Shown here: one piece after another, positions 8,566-16,756 of the stretch
Position numbering within the stretch: the first letter of the stretch is position 1
Layout of the letters: each line of letters opens with the position of its first letter
Source: Actinomycetales bacterium
Lineage (GTDB): Bacteria > Actinomycetota > Actinomycetes > S36-B12
Direction of reading: 5' to 3'
Length of the DNA: 63,589 nucleotides
NCBI GenBank assembly: GCA_018970025.1
Contig: JAGWXF010000019.1
Span: 1 to 63,589, forward strand
The notes under the pieces: generated by a model
The model's database searches: none
Seen by the model: the letters and a program-made list of their open reading frames with translations, nothing else
What the model was told of the DNA's origin: nothing
Program-made: the position numbers and the translations under genes

Positions 8566-10143
8566 CTACCCGGCGCAGACCTTCCCCTGGGCTGGGAGGG
8601 TGCCGGAGAGCAGGTAGGCGTCGACCGCCTCGTCGATGCAGTCCGAGCCCTCGAGGTAGGCCGTGTGGCCGTAACCGTCGCGTGTGAGCAGGCGGGCGTT
8701 GGCGAGCTGCTTGGCCATCAGCTTGCCCCAGAGATGCGGAGTCGCCGGATCGTGCGTGGTGGAAACCAGCAGGATCGGTGCAGATCCTGCGGCTCGGACG
8801 TTCGTGAGGGGGTCTGGCTCGGGCTGCGCCCAGTCATTGCACCCGAGCAGGCCCCAGGCCAGGCCCTCGCCGAAGGTGGGCAGCTCGGCCCCCCACTCCT
8901 TGGCCGTGGCCTTGACCTCGCTCACCGGGATATTGCCGGTGCGGTCGGCACACATCACCGCGTAGAACGCGTCGGTGGAGTTGTCCAGGTAGCGGCCATC
9001 GGGTGTCCGGCTCAGGCGGTTGTCGAGCAGGTCCAGCAGGGGCTTGCCGTCACCGTCCTTCACGGCACTCGCCAGAGCACTGCGCAGGTCCGGATAGTCG
9101 GAGGCCGGGAAGTACAGGTACATCAGCACGGCATAGGTCGCCAGGGCCTCGTCCAGCTTGCGGGAATCGCCCCGGATCGGATTGGCGTCCAGGCCCTGCA
9201 GGTAGGCGCGCAGCTGCTTGGCGACCTGAGGACCACTCCCGTTGAACGGGCAGTTGTCGTGCCTGGCGCAGTCGTCGGCGAAGTGGGCGAAGGCATCCTC
9301 GAAGGACTTCGCCTGCTCGTAGGTCACCTCGGCCATCCCCAGGCCAGGAGGCAGGACGCCGTCCAGCACCATCCGTCCGACCCGATCGGGGAACAGGTCG
9401 GCGTAGACCGCGCCCAGGCTCGTCCCGTATGACTTGCCGAGATAGTTCAGGACGTCATCCCCGACCACCGCGCGGACGATGTCCATGTCCCGCGCCGCGT
9501 TCACCGTGCCCACGTATCGGTAGACCCCGCTGGGATCCCTGGCGCAGCCGAGGGCCGGGAGCTTGGACGCATCGATGATGGCCTGCACCTCATCAGGGGA
9601 GTCGGGGGTCGAGTCGATGCCGGCAAGCTCGTCCTGCTCGGCATCGGTCAGGCACTCCACCGGTGCGCTGCCCCCCACGCCTCGAGGGTCGATGCCGATG
9701 ACGTCGTAGTGGTCTCGTACCTGGGGCGACACGATGTAGTCGGCGGCCTTGGCGTAGTCGACGGCGCTGCCGCCGGGACCGCCCGGGTTGACGAACAGTG
9801 ACCCGATGGCCTTGCCGTTCGCCGGCACCCGCGCGACCGCCAGGTCGATGGCGCGGCCCGCTGGGTCGGCGTAGTCCAGGGGCACCTGCACAGTGGTGCA
9901 CTCGGCATCGCCGCAGTCACGCCAGGTCACCTGCTGCTCGTAGAAGGCCTCGAGGTCACTGGGCGCTGGAATGGTCTGGGACGGCACGGGGATCGGCTTG
10001 ACTGTCGGCTTCGGCCGCAGGGCCTCGTACATGACCGCCGGGCCGACGAGGGCGCAGCCGGACGCCACGAGCCCCACCACCGTCAGCACGGAAATCACCA
10101 GGGCAAGGGCCCGCCGGGCCGGGACGCGACGAAAGGGGCCCAT
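8566..10143 (-). CDS. Exported alpha/beta hydrolase, tripeptidyl-aminopeptidase-like
   Basis: 525 residues. The start chosen gives a clean lipoprotein signal (basic residues, hydrophobic core, VASGC, Cys30), whereas the longer frame begins in unrelated sequence. Motifs include FVNPGGPGGS (oxyanion region), the nucleophile elbow GKSYGTSLG, the acid in STTHDPATP and the His in GYGHTAYL, plus the C-terminal TAP-like domain. It matches the actinobacterial SlpD/E and CaeA-type secreted peptidases or esterases. Its start is only 18 bases from the divergent gene start, and a TACGGT box lies just upstream, so a leaderless mRNA is likely. Confidence 0.9.
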   Translation of the reverse strand: MGPFRRVPARRALALVISVLTVVGLVASGCALVGPAVMYEALRPKPTVKPIPVPSQTIPAPSDLEAFYEQQVTWRDCGDAECTTVQVPLDYADPAGRAIDLAVARVPANGKAIGSLFVNPGGPGGSAVDYAKAADYIVSPQVRDHYDVIGIDPRGVGGSAPVECLTDAEQDELAGIDSTPDSPDEVQAIIDASKLPALGCARDPSGVYRYVGTVNAARDMDIVRAVVGDDVLNYLGKSYGTSLGAVYADLFPDRVGRMVLDGVLPPGLGMAEVTYEQAKSFEDAFAHFADDCARHDNCPFNGSGPQVAKQLRAYLQGLDANPIRGDSRKLDEALATYAVLMYLYFPASDYPDLRSALASAVKDGDGKPLLDLLDNRLSRTPDGRYLDNSTDAFYAVMCADRTGNIPVSEVKATAKEWGAELPTFGEGLAWGLLGCNDWAQPEPDPLTNVRAAGSAPILLVSTTHDPATPHLWGKLMAKQLANARLLTRDGYGHTAYLEGSDCIDEAVDAYLLSGTLPAQGKVCAG

Positions 10144-10149
10144 GCGTCG

Positions 10150-10157
10150 TACCGTAT
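10150..10157. promoter_or_regulatory. Symmetric bidirectional -10 element
   Basis: The short gap between divergent starts (10143 and 10162) contains GTACCGTAT. Read rightward it offers TACCGT seven bases before the GTG at 10162; read leftward it offers TACGGT a few bases before the ATG at 10143. One near-palindromic hexamer could fire in both directions and yield leaderless transcripts each way. Confidence 0.5.
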
Positions 10158-10161
10158 CCCG

Positions 10162-11010
10162 GTGGCATCGCAACGGCGCGACCCAGCCGAGCTCGCGGCC
10201 CTGATCGAGCAGGGCATTGCCCGGGGCATGGATCTCGTCGCCGCCTTCCGCTCCGCGACCCCCGCCACCAGCCGGGGGGCCAGTCGCATCCTCGAGCGGG
10301 AGCACCGCCGGGCCCTCGAGCAGCACCGGCGGAGCGTGGCCGCCTACGAGCGGCGGATGCGGCGCTGGCATCGGGAGCAGGCCTGGGGTGCCGTGATCGG
10401 GGTCGGCTCAGGTGCCGTCGGCGTGCTCGACCTCGTCGCCGCTGCCACCCCAGGCTGGGCCTGGGCCTGGTTCGTCGTCGCGGGTGTCGCAGGGATCACG
10501 TCCGTCCAGGCCCGGCGTTCGCTGGGCTCGGCTCACCCCCCGAGCACTCCCCTGCCAACCGTGGCCCCGCCCCCGATCCTGCCGCGGGCGGCCATCGGCT
10601 CGGCAGAGGTGAGCCGTTTCGCCCGGGTGCGGGTGCAGGTCGCCTCGGTCGCGACCTCCCTGGATCAGTTGCACCCCGGCGCCGGGAATGAGCTGCGCCG
10701 GGCCGATGCCGAGGCGGCTGGCCCGCTCACCTCGCTGGCTGAGCGGCTGCTGGTCCTGCATCAGCTCCGTGAGGAGCTCCCCCAGACCAGCGCTGCCGAG
10801 GCGGCGGCTCGCTCCGCGGAGGTCGTCAAGGCCCGCTTGGCGGACGGAACAGCCACCTATGACGAGCTCCTGGCGGCCGCGGCCCGGCTGCTCTCCGCCC
10901 CGGACGCCGCCCGCAGCACCGCTGAGGTGCTCGGCCCGGCAATCGCGGAGATGATCGCGTACGCGCACGGCCTGGAGCGGGCGTCGGACTCCCTGCGACC
11001 GCCGACCTAA
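10162..11010 (+). CDS. Hypothetical two-helix membrane protein
   Basis: 282 residues from a GTG seven bases after a TACCGT box. The N-terminal half is helical and very basic (ILEREHRRALEQHRR, ERRMRRWHREQ). Two adjacent membrane spans follow (AVIGVGSGAVGVLDLVAAA and WFVVAGVAGITSV), then a Pro-rich linker and a helical, alanine-rich cytosolic domain. The layout recalls PspM-type envelope-stress proteins of actinobacteria, but I cannot claim homology. Its partner across the shared promoter is an exported hydrolase. Confidence 0.7.
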   Translation: MASQRRDPAELAALIEQGIARGMDLVAAFRSATPATSRGASRILEREHRRALEQHRRSVAAYERRMRRWHREQAWGAVIGVGSGAVGVLDLVAAATPGWAWAWFVVAGVAGITSVQARRSLGSAHPPSTPLPTVAPPPILPRAAIGSAEVSRFARVRVQVASVATSLDQLHPGAGNELRRADAEAAGPLTSLAERLLVLHQLREELPQTSAAEAAARSAEVVKARLADGTATYDELLAAAARLLSAPDAARSTAEVLGPAIAEMIAYAHGLERASDSLRPPT

Positions 11011-11022
11011 CGGGCGGTCGCC

Positions 11023-12255
11023 TCAGGCGCTGATGTCCATCGTGCTGCGGATCCACGGATCCTTCAGCTCGACCATCAGCGACTCCAGCGCCAGGATCGG
11101 GGTGACGTTCGCCGCGAGCTGCTCGCGGGCATGGCCGATGGCGCGCAGCCGGCGACCGGTATCCGTGGGCGTGCCGGCCATCGCGAGCTTGGTCAGCTGC
11201 GGGCGCATCTCGTCGTTGATCAGGGCGATGGGCGCATCGAGCTGCACGAGCAGCACGTCGCGGTAGAAGCCCAGCAGGTCGACCAGGGCGCGGTCGACCT
11301 GGTCGCGCAGCACGCGGGTCGCCCGGGTCTTCTGCCGTCTGGCCAGATCCTTGGCCGCGCTCTCCATCGCCCGTCGCAGCTGCCCCTTGATGCGGACCTC
11401 CGAGTCGGCACCATAGGACGATCGAAGCTGCACCTCCTCCGCAGCGTCCAGCGGATCGGTGATCGCCCTGGCATCCTCGCTCGCTGCCTCGAGCAGGTTG
11501 CTGGCGTTCATGAAGCAGGACGGGATGTCGTGCAGCTGCGACGGGATCCGCAGGATCTCCTGACGTCGCAGCCGGGCGTGCTCATCGGTTGCCAGGGCGC
11601 GGGCCCGACCGATGTGACCCTGGGAGGCACGAGCGGCAAACGCCGCGATGGCCTGGTCGACGCCATAGCGATCGACGAGGAGGGCGGCGACAGCTGCCGT
11701 CGAGGGGGTCTGCATCGCCAGGTGCCGGGTTCGAGAGCGGATCGTCGGCAGGACGTCCTCCACGCTCGGAGCGCACAGGATCCACACGGTATGCGGCGGG
11801 GGTTCCTCGATCGCCTTCAGCAGGACGTTCCCGGCCTGCTCGGTCAGCCGGTCGGCGTCCTCCACGATCACCACATGCCAGTGACTGGACGACGGCGACA
11901 TGGATGCCTGCCGCACCAGGTCGCGCGCCTCGTCGACACCGTAGGTCAGTGACGCCGGCCGAATGACCTCGACATCGGGGTGACCGTTGACCGGCGCGAG
12001 CCGGCAGGCCTGGCACTGCCCGCAGCCCAGCTCCGGGCACACCAGCGCAGCGGCGAAGGCAGTGGCCGCGGTCGACCTGCCTGATCCCGGTGGGCCGGTG
12101 ATCAGCCAGGCATGGGTCATCGCCGGCCCTGGCTCGCCCCGCGTCAGGTGCTCGGCATCGGATGCGGCTCGTGCGAGCCTGGCGACCGCGTCATCCTGGC
12201 CGATGAGCGCATCCCAGATCGGCTGGGTCGTCTGCTGCGTGCGCTGCTGGCTCAT
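11023..12255 (-). CDS. holB: DNA polymerase III delta-prime subunit
   Basis: 410 residues. An AAA+ clamp-loader subunit with a degenerate P-loop GPPGSGRST, a zinc module (CPELGCGQCQAC), IVEDADRLTEQAGNVLLKAIEEPP (segment IVEDADRLTE and LLKAIEEPPP) and the sensor SRTRHL. It helps load the beta clamp with DnaX and HolA. Start and stop form an ATGA overlap with the upstream tmk gene. tmk-holB coupling is common in bacteria. Confidence 0.95.
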   Translation of the reverse strand: MSQQRTQQTTQPIWDALIGQDDAVARLARAASDAEHLTRGEPGPAMTHAWLITGPPGSGRSTAATAFAAALVCPELGCGQCQACRLAPVNGHPDVEVIRPASLTYGVDEARDLVRQASMSPSSSHWHVVIVEDADRLTEQAGNVLLKAIEEPPPHTVWILCAPSVEDVLPTIRSRTRHLAMQTPSTAAVAALLVDRYGVDQAIAAFAARASQGHIGRARALATDEHARLRRQEILRIPSQLHDIPSCFMNASNLLEAASEDARAITDPLDAAEEVQLRSSYGADSEVRIKGQLRRAMESAAKDLARRQKTRATRVLRDQVDRALVDLLGFYRDVLLVQLDAPIALINDEMRPQLTKLAMAGTPTDTGRRLRAIGHAREQLAANVTPILALESLMVELKDPWIRSTMDISA

Positions 12256-12878
12256 CGCGCATCCAGCTCATCGGCAACGCGCTGCCAGATCTGACCGGCG
12301 ATCTCCTGCTGCGTGGCGCTCGCGTCCAGGACCAGGTAGCGATTCGGCTCGGCTGCCGCGAGATCGAGGAAGGCCTGCCGTACCTGCCGGTGATACGTAA
12401 CCGACTCGGACTCCAGTCGGTCGGGGCTGGTCACCCGGCTCAGGCCGATGACCGGGTCGATATCCAGGACGAGCGTCAGGTCGGGCAGCAGGCCGTCGGT
12501 TGCCCACAGGCTCAGCTCTCGGACTCGCTCGATGCCCAGGCCGCGAGCCGCACCCTGGTAGGCGATGGACGAGTCAATGTAGCGGTCGCAAACGACTACC
12601 GCTCCCCGCTGCAGGGCTGGCCGGATGATTCGGGCGACGTGCTCGCCGCGTGCCGCAGCGAACAGCAGGGCCTCGGCATGCGGATCCAGCCCTTCGTAGG
12701 CCGGGCTCAGGACGATCTCCCGGATCGCCTCCCCCGCCGGCGTGCCCCCCGGCTCCCGCGTGCGCACCACCGCGCGGCCCGCCTGCACCAGGCTGGCCGC
12801 GAGCAGTGTCTCCTGGGTGGACTTGCCCGCCGCCTCGCCGCCCTCGAAGGCGATGAACATGCCGCGCATCGGATGCAC
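12252..12878 (-). CDS. tmk: Thymidylate kinase
   Basis: 208 residues, standard length. P-loop FEGGEAAGKST, the DRYIDSSIAYQG motif that binds dTMP, and REPGGTPAGEAIR, the region carrying the catalytic Arg. It converts dTMP to dTDP. An internal ATG three codons downstream may be the real start. It lies 10 bases after topA and overlaps holB, forming a topA-tmk-holB replication operon. Confidence 0.96.
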   Translation of the reverse strand: MHPMRGMFIAFEGGEAAGKSTQETLLAASLVQAGRAVVRTREPGGTPAGEAIREIVLSPAYEGLDPHAEALLFAAARGEHVARIIRPALQRGAVVVCDRYIDSSIAYQGAARGLGIERVRELSLWATDGLLPDLTLVLDIDPVIGLSRVTSPDRLESESVTYHRQVRQAFLDLAAAEPNRYLVLDASATQQEIAGQIWQRVADELDAR

Positions 12879-12888
12879 CGGCCGGCCG

Positions 12889-15642
12889 TCAGCTCGAACC
12901 CGAGCCGATGGTCACCTGGTCGACCGACATGCCCTGGGCCAGCATCGCCTCCGCCACCGCCTTGCTCGATGCTGCGCGGGCAGTGCTCCGCTTCGCGGTC
13001 GTCTTCTTGGCGACTGCCTTCTTGGCGACTGCCTTCTTGGCTGTCGCTCGCTTGACGGCCGCCTTCTTGGCCGGCGGGCCCTCGAGCGCCTCCTTCGCGC
13101 GACGCTCCGACAGCAGGTCGCTGGCCCGCTCCACCGTCACGGTCATCGGGTCATCGACCGTTCGCAGGGACGCATTGGTCTCGCCATCGGTGACATACGG
13201 ACCGAAGCGACCCTCCTTCACCACGATCATCTTCCCGGTCGTCGGATCCGCCCCGACCTCGCGCAGCGGACCGGCGGCCTGCCCCCGGCCCCGGCGTGCC
13301 TTGGGCTGGGCGAAGATCGCCAGGGCCTGCTCCAGGGTGACGCTGAAGATCTCGCGCTGATCGCTCAGGGTCCGCGACTCCTTGCCCCGCATCATGTACG
13401 GGCCGTAGCGGCCATTCAGCGCGGTGATCTCCTCGCCGGTGCTCGGATCGGTGCCGACCACCCGCGGCAGGCTGAGCAGGGCGAGCGCATCCTCCAAGGT
13501 CACGGTGTCCAGGCTCATGTCGGCGAACAGGGAGGCCGTTCGTGGCTTGGCGCTCTTCGGCGAGCCCTCGGGGAGCTCCTCCGAGACATACGGGCCATAG
13601 CGACCGGTCTTCGCCACGATCGGCAGGCCGGTATCCGGATGCGCGCCCAGCGGCCGGTCGCCCGATGGCAGGGCGAGCAGTTCCTCGGCCTTCTGTGCTG
13701 TCAGCTCATCGGGTGCCAGGCCGATCGGGATATTTGCCCGCTCCTCACCGCGCTCGACATACGCCCCGTAGCGACCGACGCGCAGCATCGCATCGGTGCC
13801 ATCGATCGGCATCGTCGCGATCTCCCGGGCATCGATGGCCCCGAGGTCCTCGGTGAGGTGCTTCACCCCCGGGAATGGCCCGGTCAGGCTGTCGCCGCCC
13901 CGCCAGAACGCCTCGAGCTGCTCGATCCGATCGATCTCGCCGTTTGCGATGAGGTCGAGGATGTTCTCCATGCTGGCCGTGAACTGGTAGTCGACCAGCG
14001 CGGAGAAGTGCTCCTCGAGCAGCCGGATCACCGCGAAGGCGGTGAAGCTCGGCACCAGGGCCGAGCCCTTCTTCCACACGTATCCGCGGTCGAGGATGGT
14101 GGTCATGATCGCCGCATAGGTCGACGGACGGCCGATCCCAAGCTCCTCCAGTGCCTGCACCAGCTTGGCCTCGGTATACCGGGCCGGCGGAGTGGTCGCA
14201 TGACCGGACGGCTCCAGGGAGGTCGCCTGCAGTGGCTGCCCCTCAATCAAGTTCGGCAGCTCGCGCTCGTCATCACTGCTGTCCTCGGAGATGTCCTTCA
14301 GGGCCGCGTAGAAGCCGGGGAAGACCACGACCGTTCCCGATGCGGTGAACTCTGCGTCCGTGCCATCAGCCGAGGCGGCCCCCAGCTTGACCGTCGTGGT
14401 GGCGACCCGCGCATTGACCATCTGCGAGGCGACCGTGCGCTTCCAGATCAGGTCGTACAGCGCCAGCTGATCGGCATTGAGCTCAGCCGCCAGCTGCCCC
14501 GGCGTGCGAAAGGCATCACCAGCGGGCCGGATCGCCTCATGGGCCTCCTGCGCGTTCTTCACCTTCTTGTCGTAGCGGCGGGGCTGATCCTCGAGGTACT
14601 GCGCGCCGTACAGCTGACGCACCTGCTCCCGAGCCGCCTTGAGCGCCTGCTCCGACAGCGTCGTGGAGTCCGTCCGCATATATGTGATGTAGCCGTTCTC
14701 GTACAGGCTCTGCGCCACCCGCATGGTCCGCTGCGAGCCCCAGCGCAGCCGATTCGAGGCCTCCTGCTGCAGGGTCGAGGTCATGAAGGGAGCCTGCGGC
14801 TTGCGCTGCCCGGGCCTTTGCACCACCGAGCGAACCGTGAAGGTCGCACCCGCCAGCCCCTGCGTGAGCCGGGTCGCCGCGGCCTCGTCCAGGAGGACGA
14901 CGTCATCGCCCTGCAGCCGGCCCTGCTCGCTGAAGTCGCGGCCTGTCGCCACCCGCACGCCGTCGACGGCGGTCAGTCGTGCGGCGAAGTCGCCCGGAGT
15001 GAACGTCCCGTCAATATCCCAATAGCTTGCCGAGGTGAAGGCGATCCGCTCCCGCTCCCGGTCGACGACCAGTCGAACCGCTACCGACTGCACCCGGCCC
15101 GCCGAGCGCGCCTCTCGGCCGATCTTCTTCCAGAGCACCTCCGACACCGGATACCCGTAGAGGCGATCCACGATCCGTCGGGTCTCCTGGGCATCGACCA
15201 GCTGCATGTCGAGCTCGCGCGGGCTGGCAACCGCCTCGCGGATCGCCTCGGGGGTGATCTCGTTGAAGACCATCCGGTGCACGGGCACCTTCGGCCGCAG
15301 CACCTCCAGCAGGTGCCAGGAGATGGCCTCCCCCTCGCGGTCCTCGTCCGTTGCTAGCAGGAGCTCGTCCGCATCCTTCAAGGCCCGCTTGAGGTCGCGG
15401 ATCGTCGACTCCTTGGCAGCATGCACGACGTAGTAGGGCTTATACCCGTCGTCGACATTCACCGCGAGCTTGGCCCAGGGCTTCTTGCGGTCATCCTCCG
15501 GCAGCTCCGAGGCCCGGGACGCCAGATCGCGGATATGCCCGATGGACGCCATCACCGTATAGCCAGGGCCGAGGTACCCCGCGATCTTCTTCGCCTTGGC
15601 GGGCGATTCGACGATCACCAGCGTCTGAGCCTTCGCCACCAC
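12889..15642 (-). CDS. topA: DNA topoisomerase I
   Basis: About 917 residues starting at a GTG (two tandem GTGs) with AAGGGA close upstream and AGGAGG further out; the 87-residue open extension is not conserved-looking. Toprim domain (TLVIVESPAKAKKI; DREGEAI), active-site Tyr near residue 321 in ITYMRTDSTT, then repeated YGPY and GRYG modules instead of zinc fingers. The C-terminus is a Lys/Ala-rich tail with AKKAVAKK repeats, typical of actinobacterial TopA, which aids processivity. It relaxes negative supercoils. Confidence 0.96.
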   Translation of the reverse strand: MVAKAQTLVIVESPAKAKKIAGYLGPGYTVMASIGHIRDLASRASELPEDDRKKPWAKLAVNVDDGYKPYYVVHAAKESTIRDLKRALKDADELLLATDEDREGEAISWHLLEVLRPKVPVHRMVFNEITPEAIREAVASPRELDMQLVDAQETRRIVDRLYGYPVSEVLWKKIGREARSAGRVQSVAVRLVVDRERERIAFTSASYWDIDGTFTPGDFAARLTAVDGVRVATGRDFSEQGRLQGDDVVLLDEAAATRLTQGLAGATFTVRSVVQRPGQRKPQAPFMTSTLQQEASNRLRWGSQRTMRVAQSLYENGYITYMRTDSTTLSEQALKAAREQVRQLYGAQYLEDQPRRYDKKVKNAQEAHEAIRPAGDAFRTPGQLAAELNADQLALYDLIWKRTVASQMVNARVATTTVKLGAASADGTDAEFTASGTVVVFPGFYAALKDISEDSSDDERELPNLIEGQPLQATSLEPSGHATTPPARYTEAKLVQALEELGIGRPSTYAAIMTTILDRGYVWKKGSALVPSFTAFAVIRLLEEHFSALVDYQFTASMENILDLIANGEIDRIEQLEAFWRGGDSLTGPFPGVKHLTEDLGAIDAREIATMPIDGTDAMLRVGRYGAYVERGEERANIPIGLAPDELTAQKAEELLALPSGDRPLGAHPDTGLPIVAKTGRYGPYVSEELPEGSPKSAKPRTASLFADMSLDTVTLEDALALLSLPRVVGTDPSTGEEITALNGRYGPYMMRGKESRTLSDQREIFSVTLEQALAIFAQPKARRGRGQAAGPLREVGADPTTGKMIVVKEGRFGPYVTDGETNASLRTVDDPMTVTVERASDLLSERRAKEALEGPPAKKAAVKRATAKKAVAKKAVAKKTTAKRSTARAASSKAVAEAMLAQGMSVDQVTIGSGSS

Positions 15643-15687
15643 GGTTCCCTTCGACCTCCTGAGCCGTCCTTGCGGCACTTCTCGCCC

Positions 15688-15712
15688 GGTGAGTGTGCCA
15701 TGGACGCTCACC
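15688..15712. promoter_or_regulatory. Inverted repeat upstream of topA
   Basis: GGTGAGTGT-(7)-ACGCTCACC, eight of nine pairs matching, centred about 55 bases upstream of the topA start and flanked by CCCGGT/ACCGGG. It could be an operator or a leader hairpin. The remaining roughly 190 bases up to the divergent DUF4349 gene contain no recognisable gene. Confidence 0.4.
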
Positions 15713-15901
15713 TGACCGGGGTTCTGGCACCGACACGCCCAAGGCCCCAGCCGCTCCCAGGCGGGGTGGAGTGTCGCGCCAGGCCACCCCTTGGTGTCAA
15801 ATCCATGAGGGAAATCAGCCAGGTGCCCGTTTCCGGATTGTGACCTGGGCAACGGCGCCAATGGACTGGGCATCGCGCCCATCGCGGCGCATACTGCCAG
15901 C

Positions 15902-16702
15902 ATGACGTCTCACCGCACACGAGCCAGGCTCTGCGTCGGGCTGGCCGGAATCCTGATCGGAGCCGTGGCCCTCGCCGGGTGCGCCTCATCTGCCGACAAC
16001 GCAAGCGTGCCCCAGCCAGAGGGCATGATGGCGCAGCCCGAGGGGATGATGGCCCCCGCGGACGCCGCCGGCGGGACGGCAACAGCCCCGCTGGAGAAGT
16101 CCGTCATCACCACGGGCGGCATGTCGGTGCAGGTGGCGGACGTCGCGGCGGCGGAGTCCAAGGTCCGCACGATCGTCCAGGGGGTGAACGGTCAGATCGA
16201 CCAGCTCAGCGAGACCGTCAACCCCGACGAGCAGCAGGATCGCACCGCCAACATGACCATTCGCGTTCCTGCTGACCAGTTCATCGCAGTGCAGGACCAG
16301 ATCGCGGCGCTCGGCACGGTCACCGGCCGCAGCATCAGCCAGACCGACGTGACGATCCAGGTCGTCGACGTCAACGCCCGCATCGCGGCACTGCAGGCCT
16401 CGATCACCAGGCTGCAGGCGTTGATCACCCAGGCGACCTCCACCGCGAGCCTGATCGAGGCGGAGAACGCGCTGACCGCACGCCAGTCCGAGCTCGACTC
16501 GCTGAAGTCCCAGCAGGCCTACCTGAAGGATCAGGTCGGGATGTCAACGCTCACCGTCGACCTCACCTGGGAGGGCGCGGCAGGCGGCACCAATACCGCG
16601 CTGATCCTGCTGCTCGTGGGCCTGGTCGTCGGCACGGGCATCGGCCTATTCGTCTGGCTCATCGTCAGCCTGGTGCGGCGAGGCAACAGGCCGACCGCCT
16701 GA
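15902..16702 (+). CDS. DUF4349 membrane-anchored lipoprotein
   Basis: 266 residues. Lipoprotein signal with VALAGC (Cys27), a duplicated QPEGMMA linker, a beta-rich DUF4349 domain (TTGGMSVQVADV; TANMTIRVPADQF; GRSISQTDVT), a coiled coil (residues about 155-210) and a C-terminal membrane span. It is probably an envelope protein held at both ends; function unknown. CATACT lies six bases before the ATG, suggesting a leaderless transcript divergent from topA. Confidence 0.85.
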   Translation: MTSHRTRARLCVGLAGILIGAVALAGCASSADNASVPQPEGMMAQPEGMMAPADAAGGTATAPLEKSVITTGGMSVQVADVAAAESKVRTIVQGVNGQIDQLSETVNPDEQQDRTANMTIRVPADQFIAVQDQIAALGTVTGRSISQTDVTIQVVDVNARIAALQASITRLQALITQATSTASLIEAENALTARQSELDSLKSQQAYLKDQVGMSTLTVDLTWEGAAGGTNTALILLLVGLVVGTGIGLFVWLIVSLVRRGNRPTA

Positions 16703-16744
16703 ACGCAGCAGGCCCCGCACCATCAGGTGCGGGGCCTGCTGCGT
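16703..16744. terminator. Strong bidirectional terminator
   Basis: Perfect 19-bp stem with loop ATCA between the convergent DUF4349 and pyrophosphatase genes. It has no long T-run but is very stable, so it probably serves both strands. Confidence 0.9.
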
Positions 16745-16756
16745 TGTGTTGCGAGG

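Noticed and set aside
12742..15357. 871-codon open frame on the plus strand
   Set aside because: Entirely antisense to topA; its Arg/Gly/His-rich composition is the usual shadow of a GC-rich gene.
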